This document shows, one piece after another, positions 30,078 to 39,143 of a DNA stretch of 64,000 nucleotides (within the stretch, counting starts at the first letter, position 1; each line of letters begins with the position of its first letter). The translations under genes were made by a program, and so were the position numbers. The DNA comes from Viridibacterium sediminicola (lineage in GTDB: Bacteria; Pseudomonadota; Gammaproteobacteria; Burkholderiales; Rhodocyclaceae): NCBI RefSeq assembly GCF_039631295.1, contig NZ_JBDIVE010000005.1, positions 186,001-250,000 of the forward strand, written 5' to 3'. A model generated the notes under the pieces. The model saw only the letters and a program-made list of their open reading frames with translations. It was not told where the DNA came from and did not search any database.

Positions 30078-32855
30078 ATGAAAAACCGCTGCATACGTAT
30101 CGCCAGCTTGCTGCTGCTGTCCGCGCTGAGTCCTCTTGCCCAGGCCTGGCATGCGCCGGGACACCATACGATTGGCGCTATCGCTGATCGCATGCTCGAA
30201 GGCACCTATGCCGGCAAGATGGTCCGCCAGACCCTTGGTGACCTCAGCCTGGAACAGGTCTCGGTGTGGGCAGACTGTGTCAAGACGGTGACGTCTGCAG
30301 ACGGTGTCAATTTCAGTTTCAAACCCAACTCGCAACGGCCTGAGTGCGCGCCCTTTGCCTCGCCTGCCGAGCAGGCGCGCATGATCGCCTACGTCAAGGC
30401 CAACTGGACCCAGTGTGGCACCGCTCATGGCAATGAGTGGTGTCACAGCCAGTACCACTACAGTGATGTGTCGCCGCTGCGCGAGCAATACGATGTGCGC
30501 TACGCAGGCGCCAAGCCCTACGACGTGGTGCAGGCAGTCCGCGTGATGATCGGCGTGCTGCAAGGCCAGAGCGCGCCGGCGCCCTTCCAGATCGCCGACA
30601 AGCGCGAAGCGCTGATGCTGCTCAGCCACTTCGTTGGCGACCTGCATCAACCGCTGCATGTTGAATCGATCTACCTCGACGCCGACGGCAAACCCGTCGA
30701 CCCCGACAAACAAGGCTTTGATCCGAAGACCAGCAGTGAAGGTGGCAACAACACCTTGATCAAAGACCAGCGTCTGCATGCCTTCTGGGACGCCGTACCG
30801 AGCGCCTATGAAGTGAGCGGCAGCGCCTTTGCCGACACCCTCTCCCGCGCCCGCCTGGTCGCCAAGAGCCCCGGCAATCCGCTCGACTGGTCCACGCAGT
30901 GGGCCAGCGAAGTGGTGCAAAGCGCCAAAGCCGCCTACAGCCCGCTGCGCTTCGGCCCGCGAACGGAAGACAAGTACGGCAACCCCAACTGGCAGATCGT
31001 CGCCGGCTTTGACGATGCCTACAAGACCCGTGCCGAGCGTTACAAACAAGCCGAGCTGGCGCTGGCTGGCGCCCGCCTGGCGCAAGCCCTGCAAGCCGTG
31101 TGGCCCGAACCTACGGTCGCCAAGACGAGCAGCCCGCGCGGCAAAATTCCGCTACGCCTGATCGCCTTCAACGACTTCCACGGCAATCTGGAACCGGCCG
31201 AGCTCAACCTCCCCTGGAGCGATCCGCTGGAGCCACAGGCGCAGCGCCAGCGCATTCCGGCGGGTGGCCTGCCGGCGCTCAGCGGCCTGGTCAAGAGCCT
31301 GCGCAAGGATGCCCCGAACAGCCTGCTGCTCTCATCGGGCGACCTGTTCGGCGCTTCGCCGCTGATCTCCACCCTGTTCCGTCACGAGAGCACCATTACG
31401 CTGATGAACGAACTGGGTGTCGATGTCGGCATCCTCGGCAATCACGAATTCGATGCCGGCCTTGAAGAACTCAAGCGCCTCGAAAAAGGCGGTTGCGCCA
31501 CCAACCCGCCGGGCGCCGTCACCCAGTCCTGTGCGATGCAAAAATTCGCCGGCATGCGCTTCCCCCTACTGGGTGCCAATGTGCTCAAAGCCGGCAGCAA
31601 GAAACCGATCTTCGCGCCCTATGCAATCCGTCGTGTGGGCGGTGTGCCGGTGGGCTTCATCGGCGTGGTCACCCGCGAAACACCGAGCATCGTGATTCCC
31701 ACCTCGGTCCAGGGCCTGGAGTTTGCCGAGGAAGCCGAAACCATCAACCGCACCGCCAAGCTGCTGCAAAAGCGCGGCGTGCATGCCATCGTCGCGATGA
31801 TCCATGAAGGTGGCGAGATCGGCAGCGCCGATCAACCCGCTGACTGGAACGACAGCAGCTGCCCGCAAGCGCGTGGCGCGGTGTTCGACATCGTCAAGAA
31901 GATTGGTCCGGCGGTGGATCTGATCCTCACCGCGCACACCCACCAGGGCTATCGCTGCCTGATCGATGGCCGCATGGTGATGCAGGCCACCAGCTATGGC
32001 CGTGGCCTCTCGGTGGTCGACCTGCAACTCGATCGCAAGAGCGGCCGCATCGACCGCGCGCACCTCATCTCCGCCAATCTGCCGGTGCTCAACGAGCGCA
32101 GCAATCGCCTGCAACGCCTGCAAATGGCCCGCCTGCTGCCGCCGGCCTACAGCGCAGCCGTGCTCGACAATCAGTCCGACAGCCAGGTCGCCAAGGAAAT
32201 CGCCGCCTATGCCGCCCAGGTGGCGGGTACCACGCAGCGCCCGATTGGCCGCATCGCCGGGCCCTTCGTCCGCTCCAGCCCCACGCGCACCGACAGCACC
32301 GCCGGCCGCCTGATTGCCGACGCCATGCTGGCCGCCACCCGCGACCCCGCCAAGGGCGGCGCCGAACTGGCGATGATGAATGAAGGTGGCGTGCGCAGCG
32401 ATCTGCTCTGCGCAGCACCGCCCTGCACCGTCAATTTCGGTCAGGTCTTCTCCATGCAGCCTTTCGGCAATGATCTGGTGGTGCTCAAGCTCTCCGGCAG
32501 CCAGCTGATCGCCCTGCTCGAACAGCAGCAAACGCCGAACCTGGTCTCGCCGCGCTTCCTGCAACCCTCGCAAGGCTTCAGCTACGTCTGGCATGCCGAC
32601 GCAGCCTACGGCCAGCGCGTCAGCGATGCGCGCCTGAACGGCCAGCCGATCGAGCCGAGCCGCGATTACCGCGTCGTCACCAACAATTTCCTCGCCGCCG
32701 GTGGCGACGGCTTCACGATCTTCCGCGAAGGTCGCCAGCCGCAAACCATCGGGCAGGATCTGGACGCCCTGCTCAGCTACATGCTGCCCAGCCTCAAGGA
32801 CGACAGCCAGATCCTGCAACCTGAACCGCAAGCCCGCGCAACGCGCTCCCCCTGA
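30078..32855 (+). CDS. S1/P1 nuclease - 5'-nucleotidase fusion, periplasmic
   Basis: This exported protein of 925 residues joins two phosphoesterases. After a signal peptide (cut before W24) comes an S1/P1 zinc nuclease domain (about 24-345): N-terminal Trp, H29, the Asp in VSVWADC, YHYSD, LLSHFVGDLHQPLH and LHAFWD supply the three-metal site. Residues about 358-610 form a metallophosphatase domain with FNDFHGN, SSGDLFG, LGNHEFD (about 454) and LTAHTHQG. About 650-900 is the 5'-nucleotidase C-terminal substrate domain (NNFLAAGGDG). S1/P1 enzymes give 5'-mononucleotides from single-stranded DNA/RNA; the second half would give nucleoside and phosphate. It lies 14 bases after exbB, ahead of no other gene in the operon. 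Confidence 0.9.
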   Translation: MKNRCIRIASLLLLSALSPLAQAWHAPGHHTIGAIADRMLEGTYAGKMVRQTLGDLSLEQVSVWADCVKTVTSADGVNFSFKPNSQRPECAPFASPAEQARMIAYVKANWTQCGTAHGNEWCHSQYHYSDVSPLREQYDVRYAGAKPYDVVQAVRVMIGVLQGQSAPAPFQIADKREALMLLSHFVGDLHQPLHVESIYLDADGKPVDPDKQGFDPKTSSEGGNNTLIKDQRLHAFWDAVPSAYEVSGSAFADTLSRARLVAKSPGNPLDWSTQWASEVVQSAKAAYSPLRFGPRTEDKYGNPNWQIVAGFDDAYKTRAERYKQAELALAGARLAQALQAVWPEPTVAKTSSPRGKIPLRLIAFNDFHGNLEPAELNLPWSDPLEPQAQRQRIPAGGLPALSGLVKSLRKDAPNSLLLSSGDLFGASPLISTLFRHESTITLMNELGVDVGILGNHEFDAGLEELKRLEKGGCATNPPGAVTQSCAMQKFAGMRFPLLGANVLKAGSKKPIFAPYAIRRVGGVPVGFIGVVTRETPSIVIPTSVQGLEFAEEAETINRTAKLLQKRGVHAIVAMIHEGGEIGSADQPADWNDSSCPQARGAVFDIVKKIGPAVDLILTAHTHQGYRCLIDGRMVMQATSYGRGLSVVDLQLDRKSGRIDRAHLISANLPVLNERSNRLQRLQMARLLPPAYSAAVLDNQSDSQVAKEIAAYAAQVAGTTQRPIGRIAGPFVRSSPTRTDSTAGRLIADAMLAATRDPAKGGAELAMMNEGGVRSDLLCAAPPCTVNFGQVFSMQPFGNDLVVLKLSGSQLIALLEQQQTPNLVSPRFLQPSQGFSYVWHADAAYGQRVSDARLNGQPIEPSRDYRVVTNNFLAAGGDGFTIFREGRQPQTIGQDLDALLSYMLPSLKDDSQILQPEPQARATRSP

Positions 32856-33082
32856 GCGTCGCCGGCCCAGCGGGCCACACAGCACACGGGCCGCCCTGGC
32901 GGCGGCCCGCAACCACCTTCCCCCTGCCCCGTCCGTAGATTTCAGCGTTCCGCGCTGGAAAGGAGAGCGTTCGTCTCTTGAAAACCATACCGCCCGCGCC
33001 TGATCGCGCCATCTGAACCACCAGCGCCGCCGGCCAACACGCCGTCAGCACGATAGCAACGCATTCAGCAGCAGAGAGAATC

Positions 33083-35737
33083 ATGCTTAGCAGATCGCAC
33101 CCCCAGACACCGCAATTCAAGCTGTACCTGTTAGCCCTGGCCCTGAGCACGCTCAGCGCCTGCAGTGGCAGCAGTGACTCCTCCACCTCCACCACAGCCA
33201 GCGCAGCAAGCGGCAGCGCAAGCTCCAGCAGCGTCAGCCTGCCCAGCTGCAGCGCGCCGACCAATACCCTCTATGACATCACCGCCGTTCAAGGCACGAC
33301 CGACACCAGCCCGCTCTCCGGCCAGACCGTCGCCGTGCGCGGCGTGGTCACCGGCGACTTCCGTGCCGACAACCAGCTCAAGGGCTTTTTCATCCAGCAG
33401 CCGGTGGCCGACAGCAATGCGCTGACCTCGGAAGGCCTGTTCGTCTATTCGCCCAGCAATACCGCCAGCATCGCCGTCGGTGATTACGTGCAGGTCGAAG
33501 GCACCATTGCCGAGTACAAACCCAGTGGCGAAACGCGCAGCCTGACCGAGCTGACCACCCTCACCGCCACCACGCGTTGCGGCGTCGGCCCGAGCATCAC
33601 GCCGACCACGCTGAGCCTGCCGCTGGCCAGTGCCGACGCGCTGGAAGCCTACGAAGGCATGCTGGTGAACTTCAGCCAGACCCTCACCGTCACCTCGGTG
33701 ACCGATCTGGGTCACTACGGCAATCTCACCCTGTCGGCCAATGGCCGCCTCTACGAGCCCTACAACCACCCGACGGCCAGCGCCTCATCCGCCAGTTCGA
33801 CCAAGGCGGCCAATGCCCTCAACCAGATCATCCTCGACGACGGCAGCACCAGCAGCTACCCGAACCCGATTCCCTACATGAGCGCCAGCGATAGCAGCGG
33901 CACGCGCCGCGTCGGCGATACGGTCAGCAATGTCGCCGGCCCGCTGACCTGGAGCTCGGCCGCCTGGCGCGTGCACCCGACCAGCACGCCCAGCTTCACC
34001 GCCAGCAATCCGCGTACGACGGCGCCGACCGATGTCGGCGGCACGCTGCGCGTCGGGCATTTCAACGTCGAGAACTTCTTTGTCACCCTGGGCAGCCGTG
34101 GTGCCACCAGCGCAACGGAATTCACCCGTCAGCGCGCCAAGCTGGTCGCCGCCATCAGCGGCATCAATGCCGATGTGCTGGCCTTGATGGAAGTACAGAA
34201 CGACGGCGGCACCAGCATCGCCAACCTGGTGAGCGCGCTCAATGACAGCGTCGGCGCGGGCACCTACAGCTATGTCGATGTCGGCACCCCGGGCGACGAT
34301 GAAATCATCGAAGGCTTCATCTACAAACCCGCCAAGGTCAAAGCCATCGGCAATGTGCAGGTGATCAGCGACAGCCGCTTCACCGTCAGCAGCGGTCTGC
34401 GTCCCTCGCTGGCACAGCGCTTCCAGGCGGTCAGCAACAACGGCGGCTTCTGGATGGTGGCCAACCACTTGAAGAGCAAGGGCTCCTGCCCGAGCAGCAG
34501 CACCAGCACCGATGCCGACTACGGCCAGGGCTGCTGGAACGCCTCGCGCACCCTGCAGGCACAAGCCCTGCGCGACTGGGTCAATACGCTCACCAGCAGT
34601 TCCGGCGAGTCGGATGCGATCATGGTCGGCGACTTCAACGCCTACCTCAACGAAGACCCGCTGGCCGTGCTCGAAGCCGCCGGTTTCGAGGCCCTGCACC
34701 GCCGCCTGGCGGGAACGGCGCGCTACAGCTACGTCTTCAGCGGCCAGACCGGTGCGCTGGACCACGCCTTCGTGACCCCCTCGCTGAGCAGCCAGGTCAA
34801 TGCGATGACGGTCTGGCACATCAACGCCGAAGAGCCGGAGATCATCGATTACACGGTCAGCACCAGCAAGACCGATGATCGCTACGCCGCCACGCCGTAT
34901 CGCTCCTCGGACCACGACCCGGTGATCGTAGGCCTCAACCTCAGCGCCGATAGCGCCGCCAACGTGACCACCCTGAGCGCCACCCTGCCCAGCACGGCCA
35001 CCTCCGGCACCGCCGTCAGCATCACCAACCTGTCGGCCAGCAATGGCACGGCACTGTCGGTGAACTGGGGCGATGGCACGACCGAAAGCCTCGCCCTGAC
35101 CGCCACCAGCGCCAGCCACACCTACACCACGGTCGGCACCTACACGATCACGCTGAGCCTCACCGGCAGCGGCACCTCGGCCACCCGGAGCGGCAGCATC
35201 AAGGTCTCGGCCCCGGCCAGCGGCGGTACCACCACGACGCAAGACCTGTTCTTCAGCGAGTACGTCGAAGGCACCAGCAACAACAAGGCGATCGAGATCT
35301 ACAACCCGACCAGCGCCGCCGCCGACCTCTCGCTGTACACCGTGCGCATCTATGCCAACGGCGCCAGCACCTCCACCGGCAGCCTCACCCTCACGGGCAC
35401 CCTGGCCGCCGGCGGCACGCTGGTGATCCGCCACACCAGTGGCACCTTCACCGGCTTCACCTTCCCGACCGGCACGATCAGCACGACGACCGTGACCGCC
35501 TTCAATGGTGACGATGCCCTCACGCTGGAGAAGAGCGGCAATATCATCGACGGTATCGGCGTGGTCGGCACCGATCCGGGCACCGCCTGGACCAGTGGCA
35601 GTGTCACCACGCTGGACAAAACCCTGCGCCGCAAGAGCAGCGTCACCAAGGGTTCGATCCCCGGCTCGTCCTGGGATGTCGCCACCGAGTGGGACGTCTA
35701 TGACGTCGACACCTTCAGCGGACTGGGAAGCCGCTGA
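33083..35737 (+). CDS. Lipoprotein nuclease with EEP, PKD and lamin-tail domains (ExeM/NucH-like)
   Basis: This 884-residue surface or secreted protein begins with a lipoprotein signal (lipobox LSAC) and a Ser/Thr-rich linker. An OB-fold segment (TVAVRGVVTGDFRADNQLKGFFIQ starts it, about 80-200) precedes an endonuclease/exonuclease/phosphatase domain (about 320-610) with GHFNVENFF, ALMEVQND, MVGDFNAYL and SSDHDPVI. A PKD-like beta domain (about 625-700; VNWGDGT) and a lamin-tail domain (about 708-830; LFFSEYVEG) follow. This is the architecture of extracellular DNases such as ExeM/NucH, without a GlyGly-CTERM sorting tail. A terminator follows. It probably makes the oligonucleotides used by the upstream uptake genes. 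Confidence 0.87.
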   Translation: MLSRSHPQTPQFKLYLLALALSTLSACSGSSDSSTSTTASAASGSASSSSVSLPSCSAPTNTLYDITAVQGTTDTSPLSGQTVAVRGVVTGDFRADNQLKGFFIQQPVADSNALTSEGLFVYSPSNTASIAVGDYVQVEGTIAEYKPSGETRSLTELTTLTATTRCGVGPSITPTTLSLPLASADALEAYEGMLVNFSQTLTVTSVTDLGHYGNLTLSANGRLYEPYNHPTASASSASSTKAANALNQIILDDGSTSSYPNPIPYMSASDSSGTRRVGDTVSNVAGPLTWSSAAWRVHPTSTPSFTASNPRTTAPTDVGGTLRVGHFNVENFFVTLGSRGATSATEFTRQRAKLVAAISGINADVLALMEVQNDGGTSIANLVSALNDSVGAGTYSYVDVGTPGDDEIIEGFIYKPAKVKAIGNVQVISDSRFTVSSGLRPSLAQRFQAVSNNGGFWMVANHLKSKGSCPSSSTSTDADYGQGCWNASRTLQAQALRDWVNTLTSSSGESDAIMVGDFNAYLNEDPLAVLEAAGFEALHRRLAGTARYSYVFSGQTGALDHAFVTPSLSSQVNAMTVWHINAEEPEIIDYTVSTSKTDDRYAATPYRSSDHDPVIVGLNLSADSAANVTTLSATLPSTATSGTAVSITNLSASNGTALSVNWGDGTTESLALTATSASHTYTTVGTYTITLSLTGSGTSATRSGSIKVSAPASGGTTTTQDLFFSEYVEGTSNNKAIEIYNPTSAAADLSLYTVRIYANGASTSTGSLTLTGTLAAGGTLVIRHTSGTFTGFTFPTGTISTTTVTAFNGDDALTLEKSGNIIDGIGVVGTDPGTAWTSGSVTTLDKTLRRKSSVTKGSIPGSSWDVATEWDVYDVDTFSGLGSR

Positions 35738-35828
35738 AATATTGCCGCGCCTGATCGGCGAGTGGGGCTCCCGATCCGGCACGGCATGCACGAAGAACCG
35801 ACCCCGGTCGTCCCCACATCAAGCTTTC

Positions 35829-35856
35829 AACGCCAGCGCAAGCTGGCGTTTTTTTT
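35829..35856 (+). terminator. Rho-independent terminator after the EEP nuclease gene
   Basis: The stem AACGCCAGC / GCTGGCGTT with a GCAA tetraloop is followed by eight T residues. Confidence 0.93.
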
Positions 35857-35907
35857 GTCCGCTCCCCAGCCAACAAGGCTGCGGCCGGCCGGTACCTCAT
35901 CGCCGTG

Positions 35908-35925
35908 CTGTAACAATTCTGTATT
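35908..35925 (+). promoter_or_regulatory. Pho-box-like direct repeat upstream of the phytase-like gene
   Basis: CTGTAAC and CTGTATT are spaced by AATT, giving the 11-bp period and CTGT cores of a PhoB box (consensus CTGTCAT repeats with 4-bp spacing). It sits 43 bp before the start codon. Sequence resemblance is the only support. Confidence 0.45.
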
Positions 35926-35968
35926 AGGGTGTGTTCACATTCACCCGTCACCGCCGCAGGTCTCGCCC

Positions 35969-37324
35969 ATGCACCCGCTCGCCCAAGCCCTCTCCCGCCC
36001 GTCCCGGCTCAGCCTGATCCTCCTGCCCTGGCTCCTGGCCAGCTGCGCCACGACGCCGACACCGTATGCACCGCCGGTCTTCAGCGAAGGCGATGTGGTG
36101 TTTCTCGGCGCGGCGGCGATTCCCGGCGGCTCGCGCGCGGTGGCGGACAAATCCGGCCTGCCGCACACCTTGCTCGAAGACGGCAAGAGCTATCGCGATG
36201 CCTTCGACGGCTTCGGCTCCGGCATCGCCTACACCGGCTTCGGCCAGCGCTACCTGGCGATGGAAGACCGCGGCCCCAACAAATATCAGTACGCTGGTGG
36301 CAATGCCTTTGACTTCACCACCAGCTACCCGAACCGCTTCCAGATCGTCGATATCGACGTCGCCCCCGCCGGCAACCGCTGGCGGGTCGAAGCCAAGCTG
36401 GTCGGCACCGCGCTGCTGAAGAACGAAGCCGGGCAGAACTTTGTCGGCATCTCCTCCGCCTTCACCCAGGCCGACCCGAACCAGAACCTGCGTCTGGACC
36501 CCGAAGGCATCCGCGTCGCGCCCGACGGCACGGTGTGGATCTCCGACGAATACGGCCCGGTCGTCTACCATTTCGACCAGCGCGGCAAGCGCATCGGCAA
36601 GCTCGATCTTCCGCCCGCCTTCCTGCTCGCCAAACCCGCACAAACCCTGGCCGAAGAAATGAAGCCGGACAACAACCGCAGCGGGCGCTACACCAATCGC
36701 GGCGCCGAAGGCCTGGCCATCAGCCCGGACGGCAAAACCCTGCTGGTCGCCCTGCAAAGCGCCCTCGTGCAAGACGGCGGCATGAGCAGCCGCAAGACGC
36801 GCTTCCTGGTCTACGACCTCAGCCAGCCGAACAAAGCGCCGCGCCAGTTCATCTACGTCTGCGACTCCACCAAGCTCGCCATCAGCGAAGTGCTGGCCAT
36901 CAACGATCACCAGTTCCTCGTCAATGAACGCGACGGCACGCCCGGCGCCAAGGGCAGCAAGCTGCTCTACTTCATCGACCTCCAGCAGAACCCCGCGCCC
37001 AGCGACATCAGCCAGATCGACAAACTGCCCGCCGATGGCGCCGCCAGCGAACTCGTGCCGCTGCAGAAAACCCTGTTTGCCGACATCGGCAAGCTGCTCA
37101 ACGCCGCCAATCCCTACACCACGGCCGAGGGCCTGCCCGACAAGATCGAAGGCTACGCCTTCGGCCCCGACCTGCCCGACGGCCGCCACCTGCTGCTCGC
37201 CACCAACGACAACGACTTCGCCGACAGCTTCCCCAACTACATCTTCGCCTTCGCCATCAAACCCGGCGCCCTACCCAAATTCCAACCCTTCAAGCTGCGC
37301 CAAGGCCTCAGCTTCCAACCCTGA
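35969..37324 (+). CDS. Lipoprotein with phytase-like/esterase-like beta-propeller domain
   Basis: This 451-residue protein has a lipoprotein signal (lipobox LLASC, about residue 27) and then one domain of the phytase-like family (esterase-like activity of phytase). Visible marks are YLAMEDRGPN, GIRVAPDGTVWISDEYGPVV, NRGAEGLAISPDG and KIEGYAFGPDLPDG. Relatives are exported, metal-binding propeller phosphoesterases, but activities are poorly established. I chose the ATG that gives a proper lipoprotein signal; the frame is open 69 codons further upstream. A Pho-box-like element precedes it and a strong terminator follows. It may release phosphate at the surface alongside the nucleic-acid enzymes. 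Confidence 0.8.
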   Translation: MHPLAQALSRPSRLSLILLPWLLASCATTPTPYAPPVFSEGDVVFLGAAAIPGGSRAVADKSGLPHTLLEDGKSYRDAFDGFGSGIAYTGFGQRYLAMEDRGPNKYQYAGGNAFDFTTSYPNRFQIVDIDVAPAGNRWRVEAKLVGTALLKNEAGQNFVGISSAFTQADPNQNLRLDPEGIRVAPDGTVWISDEYGPVVYHFDQRGKRIGKLDLPPAFLLAKPAQTLAEEMKPDNNRSGRYTNRGAEGLAISPDGKTLLVALQSALVQDGGMSSRKTRFLVYDLSQPNKAPRQFIYVCDSTKLAISEVLAINDHQFLVNERDGTPGAKGSKLLYFIDLQQNPAPSDISQIDKLPADGAASELVPLQKTLFADIGKLLNAANPYTTAEGLPDKIEGYAFGPDLPDGRHLLLATNDNDFADSFPNYIFAFAIKPGALPKFQPFKLRQGLSFQP

Positions 37325-37339
37325 GCGCCCCAGCCCCCC

Positions 37340-37375
37340 AAAAGCAAACGCCCCGAATGGGGCGTTTGCTTTTTG
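37340..37375 (+). terminator. Rho-independent terminator after the phytase-like gene
   Basis: The stem AAAGCAAACGCCCC / GGGGCGTTTGCTTT around GAAT is followed by T residues. Confidence 0.94.
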
Positions 37376-37420
37376 TGCTGTCCGCGTGCGTCATGGATAT
37401 GGCATGATCATTCCAATTAT

Positions 37421-37533
37421 GGGTGCAATAAGCGAAGCGCATTGCACCGAATGTTTGTGGAAAGCTCGCTCGCAGGTAAGCGCACAATATACGGTGCAAT
37501 GCGCTTACGCTTACGCTTATTACATTACCCTAC
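37421..37533. repeat. REPIN-like inverted pair of REP sequences
   Basis: The left REP (GGGTGCAATAAGCG... to ATTGCACC, ending 37448) faces a right REP in opposite orientation (from GGTGCAATGCGC at 37493 to CATTACCCTAC at 37533). Each arm can form a hairpin, and the pair can fold into one long hairpin. The GTAGGG head is typical of RAYT-mobilised REPs. The right arm contains an extra CGCTTA repeat. Its end is only 23 bp from the next start codon. Confidence 0.8.
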
Positions 37534-37556
37534 GTGCAACGAACAAAAGGAATGAA

Positions 37557-38399
37557 ATGGCGACCCTTCACGTAGGAAAAAGCTTGAAAGACACAGATGT
37601 TCTATGGAGATATCTATCGCTGGAAAAATTTATTGACTTAGTTGACTCTAAAACTCTCTTCTTTTCCCCACTCGCGTGGTACGAAAAGACAGATCCATTC
37701 GAAGGATATGTGCCCCGAGTGGCTATGGATGCGTTCGCAGCTTTATCCAATAATTGGCGCGAGCAGCAAATACTATCGATCCGAGCAGCAACAAACTTAC
37801 CAGAACAGACACGCCAAAACCTCCTGCGGGCGATGGAGAACGCAGAGTCCTCAATCCCATCAATGAAGAGCCTCTATAAAAATATTGCACTTACATTAAT
37901 GGTCAACTGCTGGTACAAAAGCGAGCATGAATCGGAAGGCATGTGGAGCCTCTACTCACGGAACGGGCTTGCAATAAAGACAACTGTAGGCGCTATAAAA
38001 ACTGCACTTATCAGCAACACTCAAAGCCATACGGTCCATATAGGCGCTGTTAAATACATCGATTTTTCAAAAAATGATCTAAAACCGGCAGACTGTGTAA
38101 CAGAAGATGGACACATTATTGGAATGTTAAAGCGAACTGCTTATTCTCATGAAAACGAGGTCAGAATGTACATTACCCGTGAGCGTAAGCCCCTGGAGTT
38201 GCATGAGCCCGCACCTACAAATTTGGAAATCAATGTAGGTAGTCTTTTGGGGGCAATTGTGATTTCACCATTCGCTGACAAAACAACAGAGCGGAGCATC
38301 CATACAATTTGTCGGTGGAGCAACATTAACGAAAGCATAGTGTCAAGATCTAACCTCTTAAACAACTGCGAAGATCTGCTTGATGCGTACAAGTTTTAG
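37557..38399 (+). CDS. DUF2971 domain protein
   Basis: This 280-residue protein matches DUF2971 by its layout: N-terminal LWRYLSLEKFIDLVDSKTLF, FFSPLAWYEKTDPFEG, a central NCWYKSEHESEGMWSLYS, GLAIKTTVGAIK, and the C-terminal KRTAYSHENEVRMY. The molecular function of this family is not established; members are frequent in accessory and defence-rich regions. The gene is clearly AT-richer than its neighbours and uses many A/T-ending codons. It is bracketed by two REPINs, all signs of transfer. The start has AAAGGAA upstream. Confidence 0.85.
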   Translation: MATLHVGKSLKDTDVLWRYLSLEKFIDLVDSKTLFFSPLAWYEKTDPFEGYVPRVAMDAFAALSNNWREQQILSIRAATNLPEQTRQNLLRAMENAESSIPSMKSLYKNIALTLMVNCWYKSEHESEGMWSLYSRNGLAIKTTVGAIKTALISNTQSHTVHIGAVKYIDFSKNDLKPADCVTEDGHIIGMLKRTAYSHENEVRMYITRERKPLELHEPAPTNLEINVGSLLGAIVISPFADKTTERSIHTICRWSNINESIVSRSNLLNNCEDLLDAYKF

Positions 38400-38427
38400 C
38401 AAGTAGCCCGGAATACGCCCCAAAATC

Positions 38428-38535
38428 GTAGGTCGGAAAAGCGAAGCGCCTTCCGACGTTCGGGGTTTATTTGTGGCGATGGCGTGAATTGAACGACACC
38501 AACGTCGGAAGGCGCCTGCGGCTTTTCCGACCTAC
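38428..38535. repeat. REPIN-like inverted pair of REP sequences
   Basis: GTAGGTCGGAAAAGCGAAGC...TTCCGAC (38428-38457) faces GTCGGAAGGCGCC...TTCCGACCTAC (38504-38535). Both arms carry the GTAGG head and a near-perfect TCGGAA stem. The arm sequence differs from the GTGCAAT type at 37421, so two REP subfamilies are present. Confidence 0.85.
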
Positions 38536-38727
38536 TGGCGCTGCTTGCTGTCCGAGCAGCGTAGCGACATCGCAATACCATGCAAAGATTGAGTGATATT
38601 TGTATTAGTGTTGGCGGCCAGCGAAAGCCCCTCACATCGCAAAGCCAAAGCGGACGTCCAGGTAATTTCGCGCCTTACCCATCCGTCCGTACTATTAGTC
38701 ATGAAAACGTAGAACATGGAGTACAAA
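38536..38727. other. AT-rich gap before a small ORF
   Basis: No gene is supported here. Together with the preceding REPIN it makes a stretch of about 330 bp without coding sequence. The last bases (GGAG with suitable spacing) form the ribosome binding site of the small coiled-coil ORF. Confidence 0.5.
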
Positions 38728-38979
38728 ATGGATGACGAGTATCGACAAAAAGTAATATCACGCCTCGATAAAATAATAGCCAACCAAGAACTCTCGCTTC
38801 AACGACAGCAAGAATCACTTGAACGACAAAACGCACATATTGAGAGGGCAAACAACTTACAAGAGCGAGCAGAAATATTTCAAGCCAATGCCGAAAAATC
38901 GCAAAAGTCTGCTCGTAGAACTTTACTCGCCCTAGCATTCATATTATCTACATTCATTATTGTTATAAGTTTTATTTAA
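38728..38979 (+). CDS. Small tail-anchored coiled-coil protein
   Basis: This protein of 83 residues has an N-terminal 60 residues rich in Glu, Gln, Arg and Lys with heptad spacing (QELSLQRQQESLERQNAHIE), predicting a coiled coil. The C-terminus is one hydrophobic helix (TLLALAFILSTFIIVISFI) ending at the stop codon, so it is probably tail-anchored in the inner membrane. I chose the ATG with GGAG 7 bases upstream; another ATG lies four codons before it. No family is recognised. AT-rich composition and flanking REPINs mark it as accessory DNA. Confidence 0.6.
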   Translation: MDDEYRQKVISRLDKIIANQELSLQRQQESLERQNAHIERANNLQERAEIFQANAEKSQKSARRTLLALAFILSTFIIVISFI

Positions 38980-39033
38980 AACCACTTGCACCTGGCAAGC
39001 AAGTACCGCATACCCCGGAACACCGCTCCACAA

Positions 39034-39136
39034 GGGCGGAATGCAAAGCGGTTCCGCCAATCCAGCCTCGCGTAGTCTGATGCCGATGGCCGCCCTATGG
39101 GCGGCTGGCGGAACCTCCTGCGGAGTTCCGCCCTAC
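39034..39136. repeat. REPIN-like inverted pair of REP sequences
   Basis: GGGCGGAATGC...GTTCCGCC (39034-39058) faces GGCGGAACCTCC...TTCCGCCCTAC (39107-39136). The right arm has the GTAGGG head on the minus strand; the left has lost the GTA. A further GGCCGCCC/GGGCGGC stem lies between them. Confidence 0.75.
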
Positions 39137-39143
39137 AAATCCG

